Below are positions 46,644-59,181 of a stretch of 64,000 nt of DNA, piece by piece (positions within the stretch are counted from its first letter, which is position 1; each line of letters begins with the position of its first letter). Source of the stretch: Pteria penguin (lineage: Eukaryota > Mollusca > Bivalvia > Pterioida > Pteriidae); NCBI GenBank assembly GCA_035048485.1, contig CM068587.1, forward strand, positions 48,444,496 to 48,508,495, given 5' to 3'. Made by a program: the position numbers and the translations under genes. The notes under the pieces were generated by a model that worked only from the letters and a program-made list of their open reading frames with translations, was not told where the DNA came from and did no database searches.

Positions 46644-47237
46644 TCGGGTGCCTCCACCACATAAGTGCAAAATTCTTCCAATGGCATAAAAACATTTCAC
46701 CACAAATAAATGTTAGAGAAATGCAAGTCATTTTACCAGACACCACCCTGGATTCGTCGGCGCTTTCTAATATTTCAAGGTAGGAAATCGGAGATGCTCC
46801 GATGTTTGCTTTCCCGGAGAAATGTATCAAAAGTGTCATCGGATATTTGGTTTGAATAAATAAATATGCAGATTGGAGAGAAGATATGAGAGGATCTGAT
46901 TTTTCAATGTTCTGCTACATTAGGTGGCGCTGCTTTATACTTCTCAATGATATTGACATAGCTAGCGCTCAATTAAGATGATTGAATTAGACCCGGGGAA
47001 AGGAATCATTTCTGGTTTAATTGTCTTTTACCGAGAGACGAAATGAAGTTTTGAATACCTTAGAGATAGCCCGTAAATCACATTGAAACTTAATCACCAA
47101 ATCGATTTCCCGATATACTCCAAGAGCACATAATTGCTGCTTTCTTAGGATATCAGGTACACCTGTACCTGAGTAACCCCATCCCCTTCCTTTTTACTTA
47201 TACTATGTTATCTTATAATTTTCTCCTTTCAATTCTG

Positions 47238-47420
47238 AGCTGTTGTAGCTCAGTGGGTAGAGTGTTACACTCGTCCATGTCTTGTCCTTAGGATCCTGCG
47301 TCGCCATAAACGCTTGCCCGTAAAAGAATCCCCTGTCGCTTCGGGTGGATCTGTTAGTGAATCTGTAACATAAATGTAAATGTCAGTGCCATACCTCAGA
47401 CAGGTGTTGTCAGCATACAT
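47238..47420 (+). mobile_element. Decayed SINE with a tRNA-like head
   Basis: GTTGTAGCTCAGTGGGTAGAGTG resembles a tRNA 5' half with an A box. It is followed by SINE family text (CTGTCGCTTCGGGTGGATCTG and ACCTCAGACAGGTGTTGTC). The tRNA fold is not completed, so this is not a tRNA gene. Confidence 0.6.
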
Positions 47421-48584
47421 ACAGTAAAACTGCCTTAACGGTCACCTCTGTCAAGAGGTCACCTCCCTATAGCGGTTGATTTTTTTCAAATTCCATTTCT
47501 GTTTCGTTGAAAATTATCCTCTATGTAAAAACTACCTCTGTATATAGGCTACTTTCAAGTCTTCATTTGGGTGACCTTTAGATACATGTATATAGCTTAT
47601 TATTTTCACGTTTCTCAGTTTAACCTTCTTAAGAGCTATGGGTACTCTCAGCTCTTACTATAGGTAATATAGTGCGCTCTTTTTTTTCCTACAGAACAAT
47701 TTACTGGCGGATTCAAAGGGTGGGAGTTTACTGGGTTGCATCCCTTTTTCGATGAAACAAAACATACTAAAAAGTCAATTAGATGCTTTGTGATTTATTA
47801 TTTCGGCCACAGGTATCTGAAATTCTGCCCGTAAACATAGCTTTTATAGAGCGCGCCCTCGCATTGTGTGGGGAGAAAATAGGAAAAAGGGAAGGAGTGC
47901 AATGAGTTTTTGAACCCCGATACATCCCGCAACATTTTTGCGAGAATCGGCGTTTTTTCACCAAAACAACGACTTGGACAGCTTTACAGATTATTATTCT
48001 AATTATCCAATGTTATTTTTGGAAATAAAAACACTAACAAACCACACTATCTCTGTTTTTTCATTCTCAGGTGGTTGAAGCTGTCACCTATGTCCTGTTT
48101 ACTTCCGGTCTGGTTCGGAGTGAATATTTCCTAAATGTATGACTGGTAATTAACTAAGAGTTACCTGCCCTTTAATGACATTATCAGATTCCACAAAGCT
48201 ACAAACTGCTTCAAGAAAAAACTGGAAGTGTCCTTGCACATAATATTTTTTCTTTTCTTTAATAAGAGTAAATAAGTAATAATTTAGATTAAATTCATAA
48301 ATTGTTAAATCATTAATATTCAGATTTCTGTGTTTCGACCTGCTGCCAGAGCACTTTCAAACATAGAAGGGGGGAAGGGGAGAAATCTTTAGTCGGTGAG
48401 CTAAAGAGCTTCGTTAGAACTTACGATGATGTCATACCTCTGATTAATTCGTGTTTAAGTCCTGTAGAAATGTCCTCTATCAAACAGATCAAATATACCA
48501 AATAGACTTAAACGATAAAGAGGTCAGTATTTTACATTAACCAAGACATTCATCGTCAAACACGCTCGCAAATGTTATACACAG
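47421..48584. other. Non-coding stretch
   Basis: A repeat-like phrase AACGGTCACCTCTGTCAAGA, then GGTCACCTCC, is at about 47438-47468. Otherwise unique sequence, no gene seen. Confidence 0.45.
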
Positions 48585-48751
48585 GAATGGACTTCGCCAC
48601 CATTTACTGCAGTCCTAATGTTAAGGGAGGAAATAAAACGTATTCCCAAAAAAAATTGTCGTAAAGAACAATGAAACGTTCTTATGACGTCATAAGTTGC
48701 TTACTTTCAACGTCGTTTCTAACTCATAGTACACAAGCGCTGCCTAACGGA
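48585..48751 (-). mobile_element. MITE family D, copy 2 (minus)
   Basis: Starts AATGGACTTCGCC and runs through CTTATGACGTCATAAG to GCCTAACGGATG, where a SINE interrupts or abuts it. Confidence 0.8.
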
Positions 48752-48995
48752 TGACTGATTGACTGATTTTTTTTTAACATCACACCACGAATATTTCACG
48801 TAGGCCTATATGGTGAAGGCATCTGATGCGGGACATACAAATTTTGACCTTTGCAACGGACCCACCCTAAGCAGTGAGGGATCTTTAACGTGCCATGCAT
48901 ACCAGAACACGGGGCCTCGATTTTTACTGTCTCATCCAAAAAACAGGACACTGGCATGACCAAAACGGAACTCGAACCCCGGCCTCCCGATCTGG
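48752..48995 (-). mobile_element. SINE family A, head-truncated (minus)
   Basis: It contains the tail ACTGATTGACTGATTTTTTTTT, the core (rc of GCAACGGACCCACCCTAAGC) and the B box (rc of GGAACTCGAACCCC). It stops before the A box. It lies between two family D elements. Confidence 0.85.
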
Positions 48996-49027
48996 TATGT
49001 CAGAACACGCCTTCGTTTGATGGGCCT

Positions 49028-49190
49028 TAATGGACTTCGCCGTCCGTTAGGCGGCGCTTGTGTACTATAAGTTAGAAACGACGCTGAACGTTAGCAACCT
49101 TATGACGTCATTAGAACCTTTCATTGTTCTTTACGCCAATTTTGTGGGAATATGTTTTATTTCCTCCTATAACATTAGGACCATTAAGTT
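49028..49190 (+). mobile_element. MITE family D, copy 3 (plus)
   Basis: AATGGACTTCGCCGTCCGTT through AACCTTATGACGTCATTAG to AACATTAGGACCATTAAG. Opposite in orientation to copies 2 and 4. Confidence 0.82.
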
Positions 49191-49941
49191 TAGGGTACCG
49201 AGGCTATAAAACCTAAAGATAAGATTTTTGGACCGGGTTTTTCTTCATATGTGTGTCGAGATGTGTGTTCCGTAGGTTCTGAAGTTTGTTTTTTGGGGGT
49301 TTTTTGGGGGGGGGGAGGGGGGTTACATTCAGAGAATTGACTACTTTTCGAAGAAATCTGTAGGCCCCTAAAGACCGAGTTTCCTCTGTTGGAGCTGCAA
49401 GTGATTACAATTTGCAGTAATTGCAGTACTTGCCTTTCTTCACACGCTCCTTGCTCGATAAAACCAGCTATGGTAATCCTATAAACGTTTTTCTTCACGG
49501 AGCCGAATAACTGTACGGCATCCATTCTCGGAGATCAAATAGACGATCTTCATATTTTACATGATATAAGTGGTCCAAGACCCGACATGCAACACTTTAC
49601 CGGGATTTCTATTTTGACGTTATTGCTTAAATTGTGACGTCATTATCTAGTTCTTTAAGTCAAAATGAAAACGCCGGCAAAAATTGACATGTCGTGTCTT
49701 GGGCCGTTTATATCATGTAAAATATGAAGATCGTCTAGTGAAGTGAAATAACATTAGAAAGGATGTCTTGGAACATGGTCACGCACTTTTACGTCACAAA
49801 AAAAACGTCGTTATGACGTCGAAATACATTGTAACGTGGAGAAAACCAGTCGATTTCCCTTAGATATGCCACTTATTCTCGCACGTGCCTAGATGTAAAC
49901 AAACCAAAATGGCGGACAATTCGTCTATCGTTACTAAGTTT

Positions 49942-50112
49942 TAATGGAGTTCGCCGCGATTAACTGCGGTCCTGATATTAAGGGAGGAAATACAACATAT
50001 TCCCGCAAAAATGACGTAAAGAACAATGGTACGTTAGTGTGACGTCATAAGGTTGCTAACTCAAATCGACGTTTCTAACTCAAAGTACACACGCGCAGCC
50101 TAACGGATGATA
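49942..50112 (-). mobile_element. MITE family D, copy 4 (minus)
   Basis: AATGGAGTTCGCCGCGATTA through GTGACGTCATAAGGTTGC to GCAGCCTAACGGATG. Confidence 0.82.
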
Positions 50113-50529
50113 ACAGGCGGCGGACCCCATTGCAATTTTCCCTATCTCTTCTAATCCCAACCTTTTTGACATCGGCCTGCAGCGCAAAACATTGCTAGCA
50201 AATATGGTACAGTAAAATTTCTTTGATATATACAATATTTTAGCCTATATAGCCTCGGTCCCCTAAACTTAACTGAGGCCGTTTAATTATCCGTGTTTCC
50301 GGTGACCATATTTAACTATTTTAGATGATGCTGCAGCTAAATCTCAGTCTGAATGTCCATTTCAAGTGTCCGTTGTCTACATCATCGGTTTACCCAACTG
50401 TACTGAATTGGTTTTTAAGTAAGAAAGAGACATCGGCCCTTTAATAAGGTGTTTGACGTAGAATAATACTGACGTAAGCCGGTTCCATGGAAACCAATTA
50501 TAAATTAAGGGAAATGAAAGCCAAAACTG

Positions 50530-51240
50530 ACATTTTTATATACAGTTGTATGACCTCACACTGATATTGAAGTCAGAGACCTACACGAGTTGAGGGATCG
50601 CCAATACACCGATCCACTTTCGTCGAATGTTAAGCATTTTAGCGCAAAATACGACTATGATGACGTCACGCAAGGTTGGACAAGTCGGACATTTGATTAT
50701 GATGTCACAAGCATAACAATCAAAAGTCCGCTAAATATCGCTTTCTATGCTGAAAAGTGGATCGGTGTATTCCAACTTTAACCGCGCCCATTACGTAGAT
50801 TCTTTGTGACGTCACAGTTAAAATCATGGTTGACGGGCCATTTATTTATGACCCCATAATGAAAAAGTGTGCCAAAAAGTGTGATGTCGGGTGTTTGACG
50901 ATCACCCAATTCCCTCATCCACAAAACGCAATTTTTCATACACCGTTCCACTTTTCAGCATAGAAAGCGATGTTTAGCGGATTTTTGATTGTTATACTTA
51001 TGATGTCATAATCAAATGTCGGACTTGTCCAACCTTGCATGACGTCATCATAGTCAGATTTTGCGCTATAGTGCTTGACTTTTGACGAAAGTGGAACGGT
51101 GTATTGTGGTGACGTCATCTGAGGTCCAACAAAACTCCGACAAACAGCGCATTTGTTTATGACGTTATAGATAGAACAATTTAAAAAGACTGAAGGTCAC
51201 GGTTTTTTTACGAACCGTGGAAGGGTAAATGGTAAATAAC
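50530..51240. mobile_element. CRE-rich element family E, long palindromic version
   Basis: Inverted arms of about 170 bp (50602-50771 and 50938-51107) flank a 166-bp centre, with shorter shared flanks that match 21890-22150. TGACGTCA-type sites recur in arms and centre. Mirror-image ORFs of about 60 codons read in both arms, giving similar peptides, because the arms are inverted copies. Confidence 0.82.
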
Positions 51241-51548
51241 TTTATACTAAAAACATTCGCCATAGGGTTCACCAAGCCCTTACTAGTCCTCTACTTTATA
51301 TAAAGTTACGAACACTAATATGGTCGATAGGATCTGTTTATTTATTCAATTTCCAGTACAGAGAATAAAAAAAAATAGATAAATAAATAATAACAATATA
51401 ACACAAAAAAATTAAAATTCTTTCTTAGATTATTAACTTTATATAAAATGTGTGAAATAATTATTTGATGTTTAAAATCACTGTCAAGTATTTAAGCAAG
51501 AAAATATTGTAAATGTATTGTATGTTCATGTAAACAACAAACCTGAGC

Positions 51549-51758
51549 CCGGCGCCATAAACTGAGTAAATACTTAAGTCATAATTCCTAATTCTGCTCA
51601 ACAATGAATTAATAACTGAGATTTGGATTCTATTGAGTTTTATTCTATCCATAAATAGAAATAAACCATTCTACATGACAATTTATTTGAACGTTTGATA
51701 ATGGGATAAATTAAAATGAAATAATTGACTTAAGTATTTTCTCAGTTTATGACGCTGG
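51549..51758. mobile_element. MITE family F, copy 2
   Basis: The same 210-bp element as at 38503-38714, with inverted ends CCGGCGCCATAAACTGAG / CTCAGTTTATGACGCTGG. Confidence 0.88.
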
Positions 51759-53099
51759 ATCCTGAATTGTATCGATGCGGTTATTGTGAGCCAACAGGGA
51801 ATATTTCCATGTAATGTTTCCAGCTTTAGTGCCGCTGTGGTCCTTAGTATATCATCCACGTCTTGAAGGCATTTACTAAATTAAATTCACCATTTATTCT
51901 TCCCATATTGTAAAATGTTACTCAATTCGCGTATATTTATTATCGTTTTATGCGAGTTATCTCTCTTTGAATAAGAAACGATCGACAAATTAACAAAGTC
52001 GACAATGATTGTACTAAACATTATTGTTCCGCACCAATTTCCTTCAGGAGGATTTTAGACTTTGTATGTGAACAATTAATCATTTGAAAGCCTTAGATAG
52101 TTCGATTAATGTCTTTACTTTATCTGGTATCCGTCATTAAGGTCATATTTCTTTTCCTGCGGCACAGAGCGACTGGGTACCGGATCTTTCCAGGCACTTA
52201 AGATGTTACGGAACCGTTTGATGTGAAATCGAACACTTTTGTCCCTACATATTTAGCTTGTTGAGATCGTGGTTGACAGAATGACTTATTTATGGCTAGC
52301 ATTAAACAACTTCTTTTGAATTACCGGATGAAGAGATAATTACTGGGTGACTGCCTGATGGTCTCCCGCGGGAGAAGAATCATGAAAGATTCAGGAAAGA
52401 TGTTAAATGCCCTCAAATTATTATATCTTTGGCGTTAACAATCATTGATAGCTATTTCAGAATTGCAAAAATGGTGCTTTGAGACTGCGTAGCGCGCGCT
52501 GGTATGTCATTACTCTTAGAAGTTGGCATTTCTCTATTACTGAATGACTATCATCCATCACAAGGTGGCCATTTTAGGAACTCGTCTGGGGGAGGAGGTT
52601 AAGTGAAATAATTTCTTGATTGTCATGAATAATAAATGTAACTATCACCGGAATGGATGATACATTAGATAAAGAAGAGAATATTAAATAACTAAGTCTT
52701 GTCGGAGCGGTTTCATGCCAGAGTCATCGATCGAGAGTCCTGTATTTACCCCAATATCTTTTATATGGAATTAATATTTTAGTGTCTTCGATCGAATTTA
52801 TTCGCGGAAGCAAACTGAGACCTTAAAATATAAGCAGCACAACACTATAGAAATTCATCTCAATGGACTGAAGTGGAGACAGATTCCGGATCGGGTTCCT
52901 TTATCGTTTAAAGCGTTCCACTGAAGCTGACGGTAAATCATCGTGACTCTTACTTTCTTGAATAATAAATTGGACGTGAAGACCATACCAGGGTCTCTTT
53001 ATCTCCATTACATCATCAAATTGCCATACAATGTGTATGAGGTATAATGAATATACCGAGACTGGAATTTTGTACCAAGATAACAAATATGATTTTTTC
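51759..53099. other. Non-coding stretch
   Basis: Unique AT-rich sequence. I see no gene or recognised repeat. Confidence 0.5.
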
Positions 53100-53620
53100 T
53101 ATTGATATTATAAACAAAATGTAATAATACTGCATGTATTAAAACTACATGTATTGATACTACAAGTAATACTAATAGTATAACAATCTTTGTGTATTAA
53201 AACTACATATGATAATACTGCATGTAATAAAACTACATGCAATAACACAATATGTTATAATACAACATGTAATGATACAACATATAACGATAATACAACA
53301 TGTAATGATACTATATATAATACTACTTTCTTGTATTAAATCTACATGTAATAATAGTACCTATTTGATGATACTACATGTAATAATACTACATGCATAG
53401 GCGGATCTAAAAAATTTTGAAATTGGGGGTGTTGCAGCCTCCCTTGACTAATCTTTTGCACTATTCCGTCCGGAAAGGGGGGGGGGGTTGCTGCAGTCCT
53501 AAAATGGTCGAAAATTTCCCGACCAAAGGGAAGGGGCTGCAACCCTTGCAAACCCCCTCCCCTCTAAATCCGCCAATGACATGTAATAATACTACATGTG
53601 ATAATAATACATAATACTAA
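53100..53620. repeat. ACATGTAATAATACT minisatellite, interrupted by a 'GGCGGATC' element
   Basis: Irregular repeats of (A)CTACATGTAATAATA fill 53100-53397 and resume at 53579. Confidence 0.85.
53399..53578. mobile_element. Short element with ATAGGCGGATCTA / TAAATCCGCCAAT ends
   Basis: A GC-richer 180-bp segment with inverted ends lies inside the minisatellite, which continues on both sides. It contains a G run at about 53478-53487. Similar 'GGCGGAT' phrases at 23550, 47703 and 54366 suggest a family. Confidence 0.7.
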
Positions 53621-53735
53621 ATTTTATTTCGGATGAATTTTAAATTTTATTTCAGATGAGTATTATGATATGACACCGCTCTAGCATAAATGGCCTAATA
53701 AATAAGCTATATAAAAGAATCAGATCAGAAAAATG

Positions 53736-53930
53736 TAGAACTGTAAAGTTGGTTGGTTGGTTGATTGGTGTTTTACGTCGCTTTCAACAATATTTCAGTT
53801 ATATCGCGACATGGAAGCAAGAGGTTACCAACCTCTTAAACATAGTGGTGCAACCCGGGAATCGAACCCGAATCGTCGGCTCCGCAAGTCAAGCGCTTAA
53901 CCACTACACTACGCCTGCCCCTAGAACTGT
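53736..53930 (-). mobile_element. SINE family B with 9-bp target-site duplication
   Basis: Body 53745-53921. On the minus strand the head is rc of CACTACACTACGCCTGCCC (A box) and rc of GGGAATCGAACCC (B box), and the tail is (GGTT)n. TAGAACTGT flanks it at 53736-53744 and 53922-53930. It is distinct from family A in core and tail. Confidence 0.9.
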
Positions 53931-54054
53931 TAAGAAAAGACAAAGTAACAAATACAATTATGATCAGGTGAATAATAGAATCCTGTCTTTGCAATTCCTT
54001 GAAGACAAGGTAAGAAAATATTTATTCAAAGTCGGTAAAGTAAGCAACCTTTAC

Positions 54055-54350
54055 CCGACATATGTAACATATCTAATCATATCTGACATATGTAACATAT
54101 CTAATCATATCTGACATATGTAACATATCTGATCATATCTGATCATATGTAACATATCTAATCATATCCGATCATATGTAACATATCTAATCATATCTGA
54201 CATAATTTATGTAACATATCTAATCATATCTGACATATGTAACATATCTAATCATATCTGACATATGTAACATATCTATTCATATCTGACATATGTAATA
54301 TATCTAATCATATCTGACATATGTAACATATAAAAATAACCGACTTATGT
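54055..54350. repeat. Minisatellite of about 28 bp
   Basis: The unit is near GACATATGTAACATATCTAATCATATCT. About ten copies with a few indels. Degenerate units continue at 54470-54540. Confidence 0.9.
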
Positions 54351-54540
54351 AACATATACAATACAGTGGCGGATCCAGAATTTCCGAAAAGGGGGCACAT
54401 GTGTATTAGCCAAACTACTCAGCTATTTTTTGGTGCCAAATCTGGATTTTCTGCCACTACAATAATAACCCACATATGTAACATATATAATAATAACCGA
54501 CATACCGGTATGTAACATATATTATCATAACCAGACGTAG

Positions 54541-55103
54541 CATGTGTAAAATGAATGAGAAACATGTATCAAAACGTACATTTCAAAACTCTACCCTGTC
54601 TATAAACATAAACAACAAGAATTACAACATCACTATAGGAGGATGCACCATTTCATCATAGAAAGATCAGAAAACAGAAGCAAATACATCAGTTACGTTA
54701 TAAAAAAACGGTAATACTGAAATAAGACTAAAATAATACGATTACTTAGTTAATAAGAAAATTGGTCATATATCACATTTCATTTTTATTTGTTATACTC
54801 CAGTTTCTATATTCTTTGTGATGCATACTAAAATATGACTAATATTCAGACAAGCAATATTTAGCATAGAATTTAAAATGCAGACAAACATTAGGAATGA
54901 GTAAAGCATAAAATATAGTATAAGGACATGTTGAAGACAAGAACTGAAGAGATTAATATGTATCATATAACTGACGCTCAAATCGAAATAGACTGTCTTG
55001 AACTTACACGGTTTATCATGTTGATGTCGCATATACTTTTATATCATTATGTGTTTTACAATACCTTACGTGTTTATATTTTTATGACCTCTCAATATGC
55101 GAT
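54541..55103. other. Non-coding stretch
   Basis: AT-rich, no supported feature. Confidence 0.5.
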
Positions 55104-55395
55104 ACCTGTTGACCCTTGTTCTTTACATGGAGGATTATTTATGAATTTTTAAATGTACGTCCTTTGTTCTGCTGTTACGGTGAGTGGGAAGGTGGGCCCG
55201 TAAACTGGTTAACCACACCATTTAATTGGCTTTTATCATATTACATGACCGTCCTAAGTCGGTATCGTAATTGCACTACAATCAAATATTTTTGTAATGT
55301 GTTATATGTGCTAGTATATTATTGATATTCGTGTATTGTATAGCTCCATGGTGACTTCTACCATATAACTGAGCCAGTAACTCCTCTTTTTTCTT
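55104..55395 (+). repeat. Unclassified interspersed element, copy 2
   Basis: A near-identical partner of 13398-13692 with the same start and end points, about 41.7 kb away. Confidence 0.85.
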
Positions 55396-56830
55396 ACAAT
55401 TTTATATATACAAAAAACTCTTCATACACAGATATTGCGGTTTAGTAGGGTAATTACGAAGCACCTTGTTGATTACATGTGGAATCTTATTCATACTTTA
55501 TTTCGTTGTCATGTCATCTTCACGATGATTTATATATATATTCTTTGAACAAGTTATCGCCCTTTATCACTTTGTCACACATTGGTATACAATATTAGTA
55601 TCTAGTTATCACATCAACAAATCAAAGTGAGAAGTAGCTCCATAATTGTCTTATTATGGAGACCTTGTCGCTTATGTCATTCCAAGGCTTTCATTCTCAC
55701 CTTCGTTATTAATCTGTATAGAAAAAAGCGATATTCATGAGTATTATATATGTCACGTTTACGAAAATGATATTTGTACCGACTGAACTGTAGGCACCCG
55801 TGACGATTGAATATATGTACATGTAGTTATCCGTGACTTTTTAAAACACGAGGATATCTGTGACAATTGAAAAGATGCTGATATCCTGGGAAAATTGAAT
55901 ATATACCATGTTCTATACCTGTTTTATTTTTGTGTGTTTTTGGCCTTGGAAACGAACATACAAACACTTTAAGTTGTATGCCCTATGTTCGCTAGTACAG
56001 TGCATATTATGGGTAACTTTATTCTAATTTGTTTTGATTATATTTATAAGCCTAAAACATATTTAAAAAAGGGCCCTTGCAGATGTTGTGATCAATCCGT
56101 CGTATTAAGTTAGATATTGCTGTCTGAAGCAGAATGTTTACAACCAACTTATCACGTGATCTAATTCGGAAGCTACATCATGGAGGGCCAGGTCAATAAA
56201 CTTGACGAGTAACTTCTTCATTCTAGTCTGCTAAAGTCAGTATTTACTGAAATTGTTTTCTTTTTGGAGTTTCCCTTCATCGTATTTGTTTTGATTAAAC
56301 TGCGCATGCGCGAAGTCAGGTCATGGCTGTATATATGGAATACCCGCTTTATTTACGAGGTATTTTCTTTTTTATTTTGATATCTCTGAGGGTCTGAAGC
56401 AATAAAAAATGTTATTAACGCAAAGTGAATAACTTCAGCCATACAAGAAAAATACAGTTTTTGTTTTACATGCCCTAATTTTTGAAATAATACCGAATTG
56501 TAGGGTATACAACTTGAAGAAGTTCTACGATTTCGAAAATCAGACTTACTTTGGCAAATTACAGTGACATTCAATCAATCATGACAATATTAGTAAATTC
56601 ACTAGACAATAGATGTTTAATAGCATCGACTACCACTTTCTTCGTCTTACCTGCTGTTTGGTAGTGTACTATCTTTTTACTGTTTCAAACAGAAAGAACA
56701 ATAAAACAGGGTTTTGGCCTGTCTCCGTCTATCATGTTCGTGACTTGTATACGTAACACAAATATTATGTACATATCCGTGACTTCTTTAGGGTGTTCAT
56801 TGAATTTTTACAATTGAATTGATTTGTATG
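55396..56830. other. Non-coding stretch
   Basis: It contains a loosely repeated 'CCGTGAC..TTGAATATATG' phrase at about 55798-55915. No gene seen. Confidence 0.5.
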
Positions 56831-57122
56831 TTTGATTCTTATTTAACGTCACGCCATGGTTATTTCACTCGTACGGTGACGTGACGATTGATTCTTGTTT
56901 TTACGTCACTCCACGCCGGATTATTTCACGTATATGGTGACGATATCTGCCTGATGCATGGCATAGAAATTTATACTTTTGTAACGGACCCTTCCGAAAA
57001 AGATTACGTGCCAAACCTACCGTGACCCTAGACCTCGGTTTTCACTGTTTCATCCGAAAGAAAGGACACCGGTGTGCCCATGACGGGAGTCGAGCACCAC
57101 ATCCCACTGGGTTACACCGGTT
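56831..57122 (-). mobile_element. SINE family A (minus), with a duplicated tail
   Basis: The core and eroded head lie in 56886-57122. Just before it (56831-56885) is a second partial tail segment, GATTCTTATTTAACGTCACG, so the end is duplicated. Confidence 0.78.
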
Positions 57123-57242
57123 TGTGAGGTGACGTCATCTGTTCGATATATTTCACAGAAATTTAGACTTATGCAGCGGACCCATCCGATGCGGAAAGGT
57201 GGGGGGGGGTGGCCTCTTACTTTCCCTCACCTGCCGTTACGA

Positions 57243-58481
57243 ATAGACTAAAGTTACCTGCTCTTGCTTGCTATCGCTGCGCGATATTTTAAGATATAAA
57301 CAACCATTGCCAGTCTATCATTCGAACTGCCGATAGCACTTGAACCTGGGACTTCTTAGTCACGAACAGAGTACCCTGCCAAATTATTAACAACGTTTCT
57401 CCGTTACTATTTTATATAAGTGTCACGTCCGTAAAACTAACATTCATGACAACAGATATTAACATATCACAAAAGCATAATTTCTCAAATTTACTGGCGC
57501 ATTCCGGGATCAAACCCGACATTTATGGAGCCTTGACCCGTGGACCCACCACTTTTCCACTCCGTCAACATTTTCCCAGTGTTTGATCGATCTGAAGATC
57601 CGATGACAACGACCACGTATGCAAAGCAATATGAAGTATGAAATATCGTTCAAGTAAACAAGGACTGGGCTTTATTTGTATTTCATGGCAAGAAGTGGTT
57701 GTTGACTTAAACGGCAATTAAGCAAGATTCGTTTTCCATCTTGATATGAATCATTTCTCAAAATACCGTGTTTAAGACAGTAGGTTGTCGTGGTAACGAG
57801 AGAGGCTCCTGTATGATAATGGAAGCTGGGTGTTTAAGGTAGCTGAAACGGCAGCAACCCAGTAAATGATGGTACATCTAAAGATATCTTGTCACAACAC
57901 ATATTTAAATGACCTTTAATAACTTTAGTCATAGCGACTTTTTCTAGGTGTTTCTTGACTTGACCTGGGCCTTGACCTAAAATATTTGACACAAGAAGTT
58001 TAACTTGATTAACACGTTGAAAAATTAAATTCTTGACTAAAAATAGGAATAGAAGAATCTGACCTTGAATTGATGGATTATAGTGTTACGTCACTCATGA
58101 ATATTTCACGTATACGGTGACGGCATCTGCCTGATGCATTGCATAGCAATTTATACCTTTGCAACGAACCCTCCCGAATCAATGAGGATGTTTTACGTGC
58201 AACACCAACCGTGACACGAAATCTTGCTTTTTACTGTCTCATTCGAAAGACAGGACACCGGTGCACCCATTGCGCGAGTCGAACCCAGGCCTCCCGGTCA
58301 CGAGTCGAGCACTACACCAACATACCTTGATAATAAAGAAAGAGACATATCGAATGCTGATAGACATGACGAGATATTCCAAAGATATAAGCCCTGGATG
58401 GGATTAAACTGACATTGCTTGTCTAGATCTTAAACATCTTTGCGCAGCGATAGCAAGCAAGAGCAGGTAACTCCAGTCTAT
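57243..58481. mobile_element. 1.24-kb segment bounded by 40-bp inverted repeats
   Basis: ATAGACTAAAGTTACCTGCT...GCTGCGC (57243-57282) is inverted at 58442-58481 with two mismatches. The segment encloses a family A SINE but no transposase. Confidence 0.75.
58083..58325 (-). mobile_element. SINE family A (minus)
   Basis: Core with GATGCATTGCATAGCAATTT, rc of CATTCGAAAGACAGGACACC, and B box rc of GCGAGTCGAACCC. It lies within the inverted-repeat-bounded segment. Confidence 0.85.
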
Positions 58482-58917
58482 GGATGGAATTTGTTCCCCA
58501 TTGACCTTCTCGCACGAGAATGTATTTATGGTTTATTTATCACTCCCTACATATTTAGACCTGTCTGGGACCATCACTTATGACAAGGTGATGTCGTATG
58601 TATGTCAAATATCGTACAGTATCAAGTGACAACTGAAATAAAGTGAGAACGTATTATGTAACTTGTGATTTTTTAAATATATGCACATAAACACCTATAC
58701 AAAGATGTTAAAATTTAAGTCGTTTGTTTTTCAGCCCGAGCTGTAAAAGATATTTCTCGATTTATTGTAATTACGTCAGAAAGTTTAAGAATGACTAGCC
58801 GAACACTCTTTAATTATTATCCTTTGTTTTGACTTGCCTTTCTTAAGCTTTGTTAATAGTGTTCCATCTTATGGATTCTCGTATTCCGTTTTCAAATTTT
58901 TTTCGTTGTGGACAAAA

Positions 58918-58991
58918 CATATGTCCTTTTCTAACTTTAAATTTGTGCTCACTTTAAATTACAAAAAATTAAAGTTAGAAAAGGACACATG
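58918..58991. repeat. Hairpin with 23-bp arms, related to 61808-61889
   Basis: CATATGTCCTTTTCTAACTT (58918-) pairs with AAGTTAGAAAAGGACACATG (-58991) with one mismatch. The loop shares GTGCTCA(C/T)TTTAAAT with the later hairpin. Confidence 0.85.
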
Positions 58992-59181
58992 TGTAAAATC
59001 GTCCAAAATACAACTGAGCACACTTCACCTATTGAAATAACGATTCTGAAAACCATACATTATCATGTCAATTATTTTAATACACAAAGAAAATTAAATG
59101 TGACATTATTTTAACATTTATTTATTTATTCTTTATACAATCAATTTCATTTATTTTTTACAGAAGAATTTGCTATCATTA

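Noticed and set aside
53209..53400. ORF rich in His/Ile/Met on the plus strand
   Set aside because: It is a translation of the ACATGTAATAAT minisatellite.
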